DNA of 64,000 bases from Thermogladius calderae 1633 (GCF_000264495.1 NC_017954.1:806001-870000), one strand, 5' to 3'; shown: positions 32,540-42,154, counted from the stretch's first letter. Notes: generated from the sequence alone by a model not told the origin. Numbers and translations: made by a program.

Positions 32540-34099
32540 GTGGGTATAAGGCTTGCCGGCGAGACTGTCGCTGTGCCGGACCTGACGGCGATCGTCCAGG
32601 GGATAGTCTCTAAGCTGGTGGAGGAGGGGCGGCTCAGGGGTAGAGTTGTGGTCAGGAAGGAGATAATCGCCTACCTCGAGCAGGCCGCTCTGAGGGACCA
32701 GGCAGTAGGGTACGCGGGGCTGGAGGAGCTGAAGAGGTTAAGAGAGCTCAGCGCGAGGGGGCTCATTAGGCTGGAGTACGCGGGCGACGAGTCGGCGTAC
32801 AGGGCGAGGGAGCTCGACGAGAGCGCCCTTAACATGGTTGTGAGAGACTACGCCATGCAGGTCGGGGGCTTAGTCGTGACCGGGAGCAGGGTCGCGAAAA
32901 TGGTCTCCGAGGCGATGGGCGTCGACGCCCTCTTATACGAGCCCGAGAACCGGGTCCGCCTATCCTTCGAGAGGTTCTTCGACGAGAACACGATGAGCGT
33001 CCACATAAAGGAGAACACTCAGCCCGTGGCCAAGAAGGGCAGGCCGGGCGACTGGAGCTACGTCAGGCTCTCCGACGGCGCCTTGACGAGGAGCGAGATA
33101 GAGCAAATGGTCAACGAGATCGTCGAAGAGGCGAGGAGGAGGGAGGACAGCTTCATAGAGATCGACAGGCCGGGGTCCTCCATAATACAGCTCGGCCTGT
33201 ACAGGATTGTCGTGACGAGGCCGCCGATGAGCGATGGCTGGGAGCTGACCATAGTGCGCCCACTCAAGAAGCTCAGGCTCGAGGACTACAACCTACCGCC
33301 CAAGCTGGTAAACAGGCTTAACGAGAGGGCTGAGGGCATACTGATCGCCGGGGCACCGGGTATGGGGAAGACGACCTTCGCACAGGCACTCGCCGAGTAC
33401 TACTACAGGAGGGGCAAGATCGTGAAGACTATCGAGAGCCCTAGAGACATGGTACTTCCGGAGGAGGTCACCCAGTACAGCAAGACGTACGCCGACGCGA
33501 GGGAGCTGCACGACATACTCCTCCTCTCCAGGCCGGACTACACAGTCTTCGACGAGATGAGGACCGACGAGGACTTCAAGCTATACGCAGACCTGCGGCT
33601 GGCGGGCATCGGGATGATAGGCGTCGTCCACGCGACCAGCCCAATAGACGCTATCCAGAGGTTCATCGGGAGGGTCGAGCTTGGTATGATACCCTCCCTG
33701 GTCGACACTGTGATCTTCATAAGGAACGGGTTCGTCGAGAAGGTCTACGACGTCAGGATGACGGTCAAGCTGCCGACAGGGTTAAAGGAGGCGGAGCTCT
33801 CAAGGCCCGTAGTAGAGGTCAGGGACTTCATGACCGACGAGCTGGAGTACGAGATATACACTTTCGGCGAGCAGACGGTGGTCGTCCCCGTCAAGAAGCT
33901 GAAGTTTGGTAAGCAGGCAAATAACAGGCTGTACGCCCAGCTCGAGAGGCTGTTCCCCGGGGCCAGGCTCGAAGAGGTAGAGGACGGGGTTGTCATATCG
34001 ATACCCAGAGACTCGGCCAACAAGTATGTAAAGTCCATGAGAAAGCTCAGGAAGCTCATGGAAAAGTACAAGGTAAACATAAGAGTCAAGCTCGAGTAG
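32540..34099 (+). CDS. pinA: PIN-domain/PilT-type ATPase/KH protein (PINA)
   Basis: Archaeal hexameric ATPase; the Sulfolobus member PINA unwinds DNA and promotes Holliday-junction migration. Three parts are visible in 519 residues: an N-terminal PIN domain (VPDLTAIVQGIVSKLVEE), an ATPase core with Walker A GAPGMGKT (271-278) and acidic Walker B FDEMR (D338/E339), and a C-terminal KH-like RNA/DNA-binding segment (about 445-519, rich in basic residues). GTG 32540 has GGTGGAT seven nt upstream. The neighbour tail to tail, with a 2-nt gap, is the Holliday-junction resolvase gene hjc, which fits the reported PINA-Hjc partnership in Sulfolobus. Confidence 0.9.
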   Translation: MGIRLAGETVAVPDLTAIVQGIVSKLVEEGRLRGRVVVRKEIIAYLEQAALRDQAVGYAGLEELKRLRELSARGLIRLEYAGDESAYRARELDESALNMVVRDYAMQVGGLVVTGSRVAKMVSEAMGVDALLYEPENRVRLSFERFFDENTMSVHIKENTQPVAKKGRPGDWSYVRLSDGALTRSEIEQMVNEIVEEARRREDSFIEIDRPGSSIIQLGLYRIVVTRPPMSDGWELTIVRPLKKLRLEDYNLPPKLVNRLNERAEGILIAGAPGMGKTTFAQALAEYYYRRGKIVKTIESPRDMVLPEEVTQYSKTYADARELHDILLLSRPDYTVFDEMRTDEDFKLYADLRLAGIGMIGVVHATSPIDAIQRFIGRVELGMIPSLVDTVIFIRNGFVEKVYDVRMTVKLPTGLKEAELSRPVVEVRDFMTDELEYEIYTFGEQTVVVPVKKLKFGKQANNRLYAQLERLFPGARLEEVEDGVVISIPRDSANKYVKSMRKLRKLMEKYKVNIRVKLE

Positions 34100-34101
34100 C
34101 C

Positions 34102-34563
34102 CTAGCTCTTCAGGAACTCGCGTAGAGGCCTAACCCCTAGTGCAATGGCCACTAGGTTGTCTATCCTCAAAAAGCTGCCCTCCCGCATGTCGCCGAGTGA
34201 GAGCTTGTAATTGCCTCCAGGCGTCTCCACAAGCTCCTTCACGGGTACGAACATCCACCCCCCTTTCCCTACGATCTTGACCGCTATGAATGCGGTCCCT
34301 CCCGACCTCCTGACAAACTCTACGAGTTTTTGGACTTGGTCTCTGTGAATGTACAGAGTCTTTTCCCCCGTTCTAGTGGTTTTGACCTCGAAAGCGAAGA
34401 CATGGCCGTTCATGATAGCGACCACGTCGGGGTATACCACCCTCTTGGCTTTCGAGCCGCTCGCCGGGGCTCTCATGACAGCGAAGCCCTTCTCCCAAAG
34501 CCTCCTAGCAAGGTCTCTCTCGTGCGCGAAGCCCCTCTTCCTGTTAGACAAACTCTTACTCAC
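34102..34563 (-). CDS. hjc: Holliday junction resolvase Hjc
   Basis: Structure-specific endonuclease that cuts four-way DNA junctions during recombination and fork repair. The 153-residue chain has the archaeal Hjc catalytic set in order: E15 (FAHERDLA), D46 (YPDVVA), E59 and K61 (FEVKTT), matching E-D-ExK of characterised Hjc enzymes. The C-terminus is about 10-20 residues longer than typical. It is convergent with pinA and divergent from a secreted phosphoesterase gene; promoter elements for both lie in the 60-bp spacer 34564-34623. Confidence 0.93.
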   Translation of the reverse strand: MSKSLSNRKRGFAHERDLARRLWEKGFAVMRAPASGSKAKRVVYPDVVAIMNGHVFAFEVKTTRTGEKTLYIHRDQVQKLVEFVRRSGGTAFIAVKIVGKGGWMFVPVKELVETPGGNYKLSLGDMREGSFLRIDNLVAIALGVRPLREFLKS

Positions 34564-34623
34564 GCTCGTTAAGTTTATTTGACTAGGGTATGAGAGTATA
34601 AAAATGCCGTTCCGGTGGACCTC

Positions 34624-36804
34624 ATGGTCAAAAAAGTCATTATCGCAACCATTGTCCTCACACTAGTGTTAACATTAATAGTTATACCTATGCAAGCGGT
34701 ATCTGCAGGTGAGGCCCCGGTACTACCCGGCGTGGTCTACAAGCCTTGGGTCTCGCCTGCGACAAACGTGTCGATGAATAAACCGGCTGTAGCGTTCCCC
34801 GGAGACACGGTCTACATCAAGCTGAAGGACGAGTACGCGGGAGTCAGCATTACGGGCGGCTACATCTGGACTGTGAAGCTCGTGGGCAACGCCCTAAAGC
34901 TGTTCAACTACACTATAGCAGCTACATCAAGTGGCGGCGTCGTGTCTGTAAAAGTGCCTAACGAGGCCGAGGGCGGCGTCTACGACATCGTTTTGACGGG
35001 TGGGCAGACGCTCTACCTGCCAAGAAGCCTGTGGGTCATCAAGACTCTGGGCGACGTCCTCAGGATAGTCCACATCTCGGACCAGCACTACGGGGCCGGG
35101 CAGCCCAACATAATAACAGGCGACATGAACAGGTTCTCAAGCTACCTCGTCACGGGCCTGTTCTCCCCCGACCTAGTCATAGACACGGGAGACGTAGCCG
35201 ACACCGCCTCGGCCCCACAGTACGAGCAGGCCGTGGGCTTCGAGTACGCCTTCCTATACAGCTTCCCGATATTCGGCAACCCGGGCAACCACGACATGCC
35301 GAACGACCAGTACTACAAGTACCTCGGCGACACCCAGTGGTATAGGGTCATCGGCGGGAAAGTGCTCATCGTAGCGGTTAACACGAGGGAAGCGGGCTAC
35401 CTGGACTGGGACCAGCTGGTCTTCTTAGAGAGCACCTTAAAGCAGTTCTCGAACGTGCCCATCAAGATACTCTTGATGCACCACCCGATGTTCTACTACC
35501 AGGGGGAGCTGATAACGAGCAGCGACGACCAACAGACGTTGAGGCCCTACGTGTCCGGAGGGCCGTGGACGCCCGTCAGTAGCTACTGGAGCGGAAACAT
35601 GACGAGCTTCTTCTACACGCTCAGGCTCATAGAGGACTATAACATAACCTACGTCCTCGCCGGCCACGTCCACAGGGACTTGTTCGTCAAGTACGTCAGT
35701 ACCCGGACTAACACCACGACGTACTTCTTGACAATAACCACCAGCGGTATGGGCTCAGCCATATACGACGGCATAGACTACTACGGGCTGGACACGAAGA
35801 CGGGAGACCTCCAGTTCTTGGCTAAGCCGCCAACGTTCATCGGTTTCAGTAATATAACGGGCGACCTGGCAAAGAAGTACAAGCCCAACCTCGCCATGAA
35901 CTCGCTACCCATCGGAATATACCCGCCTAGGAACAACTACGGAGTCGAGAACCAGTCCTTCGTGCCAGCTGTACTCCTGCAGACACCCCGCGCCTACATT
36001 GTGAAGGCCTACAACAACCTCAGCTACCTCAACTTGTCCGGGGTGGTGGTCTGGTCCCTCCCGTGGGCTGGGGACTTTGTCTTCAAGCTACTGAACGCGA
36101 CGGGCGGCGCGAGCGTCCAGGTTGTCGACAAGTTGCTAGTGGGAGACAGGCTGTTCGTGGCCCTGAACATAAGCCTCCCGTACGGCTCGGGCCTCGAGTT
36201 CGCTCTGGCTAACATGGTTGACGAGGAGCCTCCCCAGGTCAGTATAAAGCTCACAGTCCCGAAGGTGCCAACGCTGGGCAGGCAGCTAATAGTCTACCTC
36301 GACCTGACAGACAAGGGCTGGGGCCCGAAGAACATAACGGTGACCTACACGTACGACGGCAACACTGTCACCATACAGCCCACCCTCAGTAGCCCCGGCA
36401 CCCTGGCTAACAGCTTCGACACCTACACGTACCTGCTCACACTCCCATCACCCAGCGGCGAGCAGCCAACCAGCGCCTACTTGAACGTTACCGGCTACGA
36501 CAACGCTGGTAACAGGGTCGACGCCGCGTTCGTGATATACTTCTACCCACAGGGCCAGACACCCACCACTACGCCCATCGTGCCCATAACCACTACTACG
36601 ACGACCACGACTACTACGACTACTACAACAACCACAACTACTACGACCACGACGACAACCACCACGACCACCACTACTACTCCCCCACCAACTCAGGCGA
36701 CGGGCCCAGGGGCACCCTCGTCAGTAATTGTGCTGACTCTTGTCGCGGTCGCCGCGATCGTAGTAGTAGTGGTAGCGCTCCTTCTACTGCGTGGTAAAAA
36801 ATAG
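34624..36804 (+). CDS. Large secreted, Thr-stalked metallophosphoesterase
   Basis: Surface phosphohydrolase of 726 residues. Signal peptide (about 1-27), an N-terminal beta domain, then a calcineurin-type catalytic domain with VHISDQHYG, IDTGDVAD, GNPGNHDMP, LLMHHPMF and AGHVHRD, all metal motifs intact; a C-terminal Ig-like region (about 530-640); a run of 31 consecutive Thr encoded by 36589-36681; then PPP and a final helix with basic tail. ATG 34624 is used because GGTGGA precedes it at 34614-34619. Asn-X-Ser/Thr sites are frequent, consistent with glycosylation. It is first of four same-strand surface/transport genes; no operon is certain, since each has its own spacer. Confidence 0.86.
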   Translation: MVKKVIIATIVLTLVLTLIVIPMQAVSAGEAPVLPGVVYKPWVSPATNVSMNKPAVAFPGDTVYIKLKDEYAGVSITGGYIWTVKLVGNALKLFNYTIAATSSGGVVSVKVPNEAEGGVYDIVLTGGQTLYLPRSLWVIKTLGDVLRIVHISDQHYGAGQPNIITGDMNRFSSYLVTGLFSPDLVIDTGDVADTASAPQYEQAVGFEYAFLYSFPIFGNPGNHDMPNDQYYKYLGDTQWYRVIGGKVLIVAVNTREAGYLDWDQLVFLESTLKQFSNVPIKILLMHHPMFYYQGELITSSDDQQTLRPYVSGGPWTPVSSYWSGNMTSFFYTLRLIEDYNITYVLAGHVHRDLFVKYVSTRTNTTTYFLTITTSGMGSAIYDGIDYYGLDTKTGDLQFLAKPPTFIGFSNITGDLAKKYKPNLAMNSLPIGIYPPRNNYGVENQSFVPAVLLQTPRAYIVKAYNNLSYLNLSGVVVWSLPWAGDFVFKLLNATGGASVQVVDKLLVGDRLFVALNISLPYGSGLEFALANMVDEEPPQVSIKLTVPKVPTLGRQLIVYLDLTDKGWGPKNITVTYTYDGNTVTIQPTLSSPGTLANSFDTYTYLLTLPSPSGEQPTSAYLNVTGYDNAGNRVDAAFVIYFYPQGQTPTTTPIVPITTTTTTTTTTTTTTTTTTTTTTTTTTTTTTTPPPTQATGPGAPSSVIVLTLVAVAAIVVVVVALLLLRGKK
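36589..36681 (+). repeat. 31-codon Thr-only tract
   Basis: Thirty-one uninterrupted ACN codons using ACA, ACC, ACG and ACT in irregular order. The mixing of synonymous codons argues for selection on the amino acid sequence (a glycosylated stalk) rather than recent slippage of one DNA repeat unit. Confidence 0.85.
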
Positions 36805-36825
36805 AAGGCAGAATACACGAAAACA

Positions 36826-36831
36826 TTTTTT
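36826..36831 (+). terminator. Oligo-T tract after the large phosphoesterase
   Basis: A T6 run 21 nt past the stop codon, in an A-rich context, is a plausible archaeal transcript end. Confidence 0.35.
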
Positions 36832-36872
36832 ACCTAGACCCCCTCTATTAGTCTAAGAAGGGGTGTAAACGG

Positions 36873-38027
36873 TTGAACAAAGGACCACTCCTACTAATGG
36901 CTATCGTGTTCTCCCTCTTCATCGCCCTAACTGTACTAGCCCCAGCCCTCTCTAGCGCGCAGACCACGAGGACCGTCACTGTAATGGCCGACCTGGCCCA
37001 CGGCGAGAGCGACAAGTACCTGAACTACATCATGGGTAACATCACCTTCGTGAAGTGGATAGTGAACAATGACATGTTAACCCCCGACAAGTTGGCCGAC
37101 GTCGACATCCTCCTGATAGGGCAGCCCACGGTCGCCTTCAGCGCCGACGAGATCAACGCGATCATAGACTGGCTTAGCAAGGGCAACAAGGCCCTATGGG
37201 TAGGCGGCGACAGCGACTACGGCAACGGCTACCAGACGATCCAGATAGTCAACAACCTAATGGAGGCCATCGGGTCTAAGCTCAGGCTGGAGCAGGGCGC
37301 TGTCTACAGCAACTACAACGGGACCTACACCTACGGCGGTAGCGACTGGCCTGTAATCGCGAAGGCCTACTACAGGATGCTGGCCTTCGTGGAGCCGGAC
37401 AACAGGCCGGACCTGTACACGCAGATACTGTCCGCCGGTATATCCAAGCCGATACTGATGCACGGGCCCACCTGCGTCATATGGGTTGATTCCAGCGGGA
37501 ATTACCACGACCCGGTCACAGACATCACCTCCGACCTGATAAGGCTGGTCTACTTCCACTACGCTCACATAGGCGTAAACTACGCTAACTGGGCGCCACT
37601 GGTCTACGACCCGGTGAAGTACTCTAAAGACGAGAACACGTTCGTGGGCTACATGGCGGAGTACTGGGGCGACAAGAACGTCATTATAGTGTTGTCCGGC
37701 GAGTCGATATACGGCGACTACGAGCCTGCATGGGCCTCCAGCTACTACGGCATACCACTGGACGGCCCCAGGTGGGTGACGAACTTCATCACCTGGCTGG
37801 CCACGATAGTCACGTCTAGGGTGACCACGACCGTGACCTCTACCGAGACTTTCACAACCACGGCTACTACGACCGTCACGTCGACCACGACTTTCACGAC
37901 CACCTACACTACCACGTCGACAACTACCACAGTAGACTGGACTACCACGGGAGTTGTAGCCGGAGTCCTTGTACTGATCATAATAATCGAGGGAGTGCTG
38001 CTAGCTAGGAGACCCGGGAAGAAGTAG
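36873..38027 (+). CDS. Secreted Thr-stalked protein with a GATase-1/ThuA-like domain
   Basis: Surface protein of 384 residues. Signal peptide (about 1-29), then an alpha/beta domain reading DVDILLIGQPTVAFSADEI and ALWVGGDSDYG, the pattern of class I glutamine-amidotransferase-like or ThuA-like domains found in archaeal surface proteins; I see no Cys-His catalytic pair, so an enzymatic role is doubtful. A Thr/Val/Ser-rich stalk (about 312-352) and a C-terminal helix with RRPGKK tail follow. TTG 36873 comes after AAGGGGTG. It sits between the large phosphoesterase and an ABC solute-binding protein with the same stalk, so it may contribute to the same uptake function (inference). Confidence 0.7.
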   Translation: MNKGPLLLMAIVFSLFIALTVLAPALSSAQTTRTVTVMADLAHGESDKYLNYIMGNITFVKWIVNNDMLTPDKLADVDILLIGQPTVAFSADEINAIIDWLSKGNKALWVGGDSDYGNGYQTIQIVNNLMEAIGSKLRLEQGAVYSNYNGTYTYGGSDWPVIAKAYYRMLAFVEPDNRPDLYTQILSAGISKPILMHGPTCVIWVDSSGNYHDPVTDITSDLIRLVYFHYAHIGVNYANWAPLVYDPVKYSKDENTFVGYMAEYWGDKNVIIVLSGESIYGDYEPAWASSYYGIPLDGPRWVTNFITWLATIVTSRVTTTVTSTETFTTTATTTVTSTTTFTTTYTTTSTTTTVDWTTTGVVAGVLVLIIIIEGVLLARRPGKK

Positions 38028-38038
38028 GCTTCGAACCC

Positions 38039-38056
38039 TTTTTTAAGCTTTTTAGC
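38039..38056 (+). terminator. Oligo-T terminator after the GATase-like protein
   Basis: Two T runs (T6 and T5) around AAGC form a short AAGCTT-centred dyad 12 nt past the stop; a good archaeal termination candidate that could overlap the next promoter. Confidence 0.4.
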
Positions 38057-38094
38057 CTCGTCCACACCATTATTAACCTGGCCGGGTGACCTAA

Positions 38095-39831
38095 TTGCGT
38101 AGTATAAAGATCGCCGGTCTCCTACTGTTCTTGACAGTAGTGCTAATGGTTTACGCGCCTCCGGCGAAGGCCGAGTGGCCGTGGGGCTCCGCCAGCGAGC
38201 CCTTCCCGTGGCTCAACTACTTGAAGAGCCTCCCCCACAGTGAAGGTGTTACGCTCTACGTTTTAACGAGGCACGAGCAGACTATTCAGAGCGCTGCTAG
38301 GGTGGCGTTCCTCAACAGCCCTGTCGCCAAGGCCCTCGGCATAAGCGACGTGGTGTTCGTGTACCCTGGTAGCGCTCAGTGGCCGACCTACATACAGAGG
38401 GGCGAGATCGACGTGGCATGGGGCGGCGGCCCCACACTATTCAACTGGCTAGACCAGCAGGGTCTCCTCCAGCCGCTGGACAACAAGTCGCACCCGGAGT
38501 TCAACGCCGTCCTCTACGAGCTCTCTAAGATACCCCCCACCTACGCCGGCGTCCAGTCCTACTTAGTCGGTAGCGACGGGTTTGTTCACTGGATAGGGGC
38601 AAGCCTGAGCTCGTTCGGTTTCACGATCAACAGGAGGGTCCTCGCCCAGTACAACGTCCCCGCTCCACAGGTATGGTCTGACCTCGGCGACCCCGTTTAT
38701 GCCAAGTACCTACCCGCGAAGCCCCTCGTAGGCATTGCCGACCCTACAACTAGCACCAGCAATACTAGGATGTTCGAGATCATACTGCAAGTATACGGGT
38801 GGGAGAAGGGCTGGAGGGCGCTGACAACCATGGCGGCTAACGCCATAATCTACGGCGGCTCCAGCGACGTGAGGGACGAAGTCATTAGGGGGACCATCGC
38901 TGCGGGCACGACCATCGACTTCTACGGTTACACGGCGATGCAGCAGAACCCGGACTGCCAGTACATAATACCGCCTAACCAGAGCATTGTGAACTACGAC
39001 CCGATAGCGATAGTGAAGAACGCACCGCACAAGGTCCAGGCTGCCGCATTCGTTGCTTGGGTTCTGAGCGAGTACGGCGGGCAGCAGGTGTGGCTTGACC
39101 CGAACATAAACAGGCTCCCAGCCAACCCACGCGTGTTCGACACTCCCCAGGGCGCCCAGAGGCCCGACTTGAAGAAGGCCTACGTGGCTGCCGCTCAAGC
39201 CGGCCCTATAGAGTTCAACGAGACTCTCAGCTCGATGTGGGTCTACTCGGTGATATACTACTTCAAGGCCACGCTAGTGAACACGCACGACCAACTACAG
39301 TCGACGTGGGCGGCACTAGCCCAGGCCTACCTCAACGGGAGGATAACCAAGGACCAGTTCAACAAGCTGGTCGACGACCTAGTATCCTTCTTCCCGTTCA
39401 AAGACCCGTTGACAGGTCAGTACACGACATTCACACTCGACTACGCGCTGAAGATCAACGGCTACTTGGTCAACAACACGAGGGTCTACCAAGCGCTCAT
39501 GAGCGAGTGGACTAGCGGCGCGACTACCAAATACCAGTGGGTGTACCAGGAGCTACAAGCCATACTAGCAGGGCAGACACCACCTCCACCGCCGTGGTCG
39601 GGCATCACTACCCAGACTACAACGACAGCCACAACCACTACGACCACGACGACAGCCTATACGACGACCACGCAGATGGCCACTACGACCACTACTACGA
39701 CAACTACCACAGCACCGCCAGCGACCACGCCAGCCCAGGCCCCGCAGTCCAACGTGGCTACGGTAGTGAGTATAGCCGTTGTCGCCCTACTGGTAATACT
39801 ACTGGTCGTCTACTTTATGCGCAGGAAGTGA
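38095..39831 (+). CDS. ABC solute-binding protein, iron(III)/sugar-phosphate (FbpA/AfuA-like) class, Thr-stalked
   Basis: Surface receptor for the ABC importer encoded downstream. Signal peptide (about 1-27, ending AKA), a long binding domain starting VTLYVLTRHEQTIQSAA and containing EIDVAWGGGPTLFNWL and PLVGIADPTTSTSNT, features of the family that includes FbpA, AfuA and thiamine/phosphonate receptors; then a Pro/Thr stalk (about 500-545) and an anchor helix. At 578 residues it is longer than bacterial FbpA (about 340), partly through an extra helical region at 370-490. TTG 38095 is used. The substrate is unknown: iron, thiamine or a phosphorylated organic compound are all possible, and the flanking surface phosphoesterases make the last attractive. 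Confidence 0.84.
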   Translation: MRSIKIAGLLLFLTVVLMVYAPPAKAEWPWGSASEPFPWLNYLKSLPHSEGVTLYVLTRHEQTIQSAARVAFLNSPVAKALGISDVVFVYPGSAQWPTYIQRGEIDVAWGGGPTLFNWLDQQGLLQPLDNKSHPEFNAVLYELSKIPPTYAGVQSYLVGSDGFVHWIGASLSSFGFTINRRVLAQYNVPAPQVWSDLGDPVYAKYLPAKPLVGIADPTTSTSNTRMFEIILQVYGWEKGWRALTTMAANAIIYGGSSDVRDEVIRGTIAAGTTIDFYGYTAMQQNPDCQYIIPPNQSIVNYDPIAIVKNAPHKVQAAAFVAWVLSEYGGQQVWLDPNINRLPANPRVFDTPQGAQRPDLKKAYVAAAQAGPIEFNETLSSMWVYSVIYYFKATLVNTHDQLQSTWAALAQAYLNGRITKDQFNKLVDDLVSFFPFKDPLTGQYTTFTLDYALKINGYLVNNTRVYQALMSEWTSGATTKYQWVYQELQAILAGQTPPPPPWSGITTQTTTTATTTTTTTTAYTTTTQMATTTTTTTTTTAPPATTPAQAPQSNVATVVSIAVVALLVILLVVYFMRRK

Positions 39832-39923
39832 TCTCGAACACCCAATTAACCTTTTTAATCCCTCCTCCCTATTCTAAATAGACCTTACAAGACAGAGGTG
39901 TATATATAGTAAGGGGGATTAAG

Positions 39924-42152
39924 TTGCCGACGGTTACTACGCGTGACTTGCTCGTAGTAGGCGTAGTCCTCGCCGCCATATACTACACAGTGTTCACTCT
40001 CGTAGGGGTCAGCACCGTCGTCACCGAGATATTGTGGCTGGTAGGCATAGCAGTGGGGTTGGCGTCTCTGAGGTTGGGCTTCGACTACGATAGAGTCAGG
40101 TTCAGCTCCACGCTCAGCTTCGCAGCGATCGTGGCGTTCATCTACGTCTTTGTAATCGCGCTCACAGACCTGGAAGGCCCCTCAATGGCGGTAGCGCTGG
40201 TCTTCCTGCCGTTCCTGTCTGCTACGGCGGCCTCGGCCGTTATAGGCTTCGTCAAAAGAGAGGCGCCCCCGTCAGCTGAGGTCGCTAAACCTGGCTTCGA
40301 GAGGAGGCTCAGGGCCCTCCTCTTCGAGTTAGACCCGATCATCTGGGTTTTCCTAGTGGTCAGCGTGGCCTACCTCACCGTGTTCCTGATACTGCCGCTG
40401 GCATACATGCTCAGGTACTCCTTCGTGTCAGAGGCCGGCTGGCTGGGGAACTTCGTCTCGATATTCAGGGACCCCAGCCAGGGCTTCGTGAGGTCCTACC
40501 TGCTCCCGGGCGATACCCAGCCCTACCAGCTCATCCCCATGGGGGACACGACGCTGATCAACTTCTACTTCATGAACTACGGGTACGGGACGGTCTTGAA
40601 CAGCCTCATAATCGCCACGATAGTCACCGTTTTCGCGACGGTTCTAGGCGTACTAGTCGCCTTCGTGATAGCGAGGTTCAACTTCCCTGGCAAAGACCTG
40701 CTGAGGATCATCGCGATCATACCGCTGTTCGTGACGCCCTTCGTGAACGCCTACGCGATCAAGCTGCTCTTCAGCGACTCGGGCCCGATCTCCCAGTTGG
40801 TCTACCTCCTCACGGGGGGTAAGTTCAAGCTGATGATCTCGGGCATGGCGGGTGTCATCATAACGCAGGTTATAACGTTCTACCCCATCGTCTACCTGAA
40901 CACTTACGCTAGCCTGATAAACATAGACCCCTCTATGGAGGAGCAGGCCGAGAACCTCGGCTCCAAGGGGCTGAGGCTCTTCCTGGACGTCACGATGCCG
41001 CTGGCTCTCCCGGGCATTGCTGCTGGCGCCATACTAGTGTACATATTCAGCCTAGAGGACCTGGGCGCTCCGATAATATGGAGGTTCGACAAAGTGATGA
41101 GCTATTACATTTTCAGCAACTTCCTCACCGAGCAGGCGATCATATCGCCGACCGCGGCCGCGGTGGGGGTTGTCATGCTGTTCTTCGCGATAATGGGCTT
41201 CCTCGCCATCAGGAACTACGTGAGTATGAGGTCGTATGCTATGATCAGCAGGGGCGGTAGGCTCGTCTCGAGGGCTAGGAAGCCGGGTCTCCTGGCGAGT
41301 CTCGCCATCTACCTGGGAGTGTTCCCCCTAATCATATTCACTTCGCTACCGCAGATCTCCGTAATATTGCTCGCGATGAAGGTGCTCCAGCCCTTCGGCT
41401 GGACGTTTGTCCTCTACTCTAACCCGGCCACTTACCTAGAGTCGTTCAGGATGATCGCGGCAGACCCCCAGGTGTTCAACGGGATACTCAACACGCTGAA
41501 GTACGCTGCTACGTCCGTGGCGATAGGCGTTATACTCGCTGTAATGGTCGGCTACAGCGTGAGCAGGGTCAACATAAGGTGGTTGACGAACCTCCTCGAC
41601 TCCGTGGCTACGATGCCCATCGCTATACCAGGCCTCGTGATAGCACTAGGGTACTGGTTCTTCTTCAGAGACCTAGCCGAGGTCACCAGACTGTCGATAC
41701 TCAACCCCCTAGACATACGGGCCTTCCAGCTATGGCTCGTCCTAATAATATCCTTCAGCGTGAGGAGGCTCCCCTACGTTGTGAGGTCGGTTTATGCGGG
41801 GTTCCAGCAGGTGCACAAGAACTTAGAAGAGGCCGCGTTGAACCTGGGGGCTAGCAGGACGAGAGTGATATTCGGTGTCGTCTTCCCGTTTATACTCTCG
41901 TACGTCTTGAGCGGCGCGCTCCTCGGGTTTGTCTACATGGCGACAGAGGTCACAACCAGTATAACACTGGGCGGCTTGAAACAGGACCAGGCGCCAGTGA
42001 CCTTCTGGCTGTACATGTACACGTTGAAGGCCACGGCAACCGGGATACAGGAGGCGGCTGCTATCGGTAGCCTCCTCATTCTCATCCAGTTGATAGCGGT
42101 TATGATTATAATCTTGGTGTTCAAACAAAGATATGCATTCATAGGGGTGTAA
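39924..42152 (+). CDS. Fused double ABC permease (FbpB/ThiP-like)
   Basis: Membrane channel of the importer, with both permease halves in one 742-residue chain (about 12-14 helices). Each half has its own EAA coupling loop: EEQAENLGSKGLRLFLDV (about 339-356) and EEAALNLGASRTRVIFGV (about 635-652). About 120 extra residues with four helices precede the first half. TTG 39924 follows AAGGGGGAT; a strong TATATATA at 39901-39908 lies too close for it, so either a box near 39873 is used or translation begins later, for instance TTG 39948. The ATPase gene follows after 2 nt. Confidence 0.9.
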   Translation: MPTVTTRDLLVVGVVLAAIYYTVFTLVGVSTVVTEILWLVGIAVGLASLRLGFDYDRVRFSSTLSFAAIVAFIYVFVIALTDLEGPSMAVALVFLPFLSATAASAVIGFVKREAPPSAEVAKPGFERRLRALLFELDPIIWVFLVVSVAYLTVFLILPLAYMLRYSFVSEAGWLGNFVSIFRDPSQGFVRSYLLPGDTQPYQLIPMGDTTLINFYFMNYGYGTVLNSLIIATIVTVFATVLGVLVAFVIARFNFPGKDLLRIIAIIPLFVTPFVNAYAIKLLFSDSGPISQLVYLLTGGKFKLMISGMAGVIITQVITFYPIVYLNTYASLINIDPSMEEQAENLGSKGLRLFLDVTMPLALPGIAAGAILVYIFSLEDLGAPIIWRFDKVMSYYIFSNFLTEQAIISPTAAAVGVVMLFFAIMGFLAIRNYVSMRSYAMISRGGRLVSRARKPGLLASLAIYLGVFPLIIFTSLPQISVILLAMKVLQPFGWTFVLYSNPATYLESFRMIAADPQVFNGILNTLKYAATSVAIGVILAVMVGYSVSRVNIRWLTNLLDSVATMPIAIPGLVIALGYWFFFRDLAEVTRLSILNPLDIRAFQLWLVLIISFSVRRLPYVVRSVYAGFQQVHKNLEEAALNLGASRTRVIFGVVFPFILSYVLSGALLGFVYMATEVTTSITLGGLKQDQAPVTFWLYMYTLKATATGIQEAAAIGSLLILIQLIAVMIIILVFKQRYAFIGV

Positions 42153-42154
42153 GG

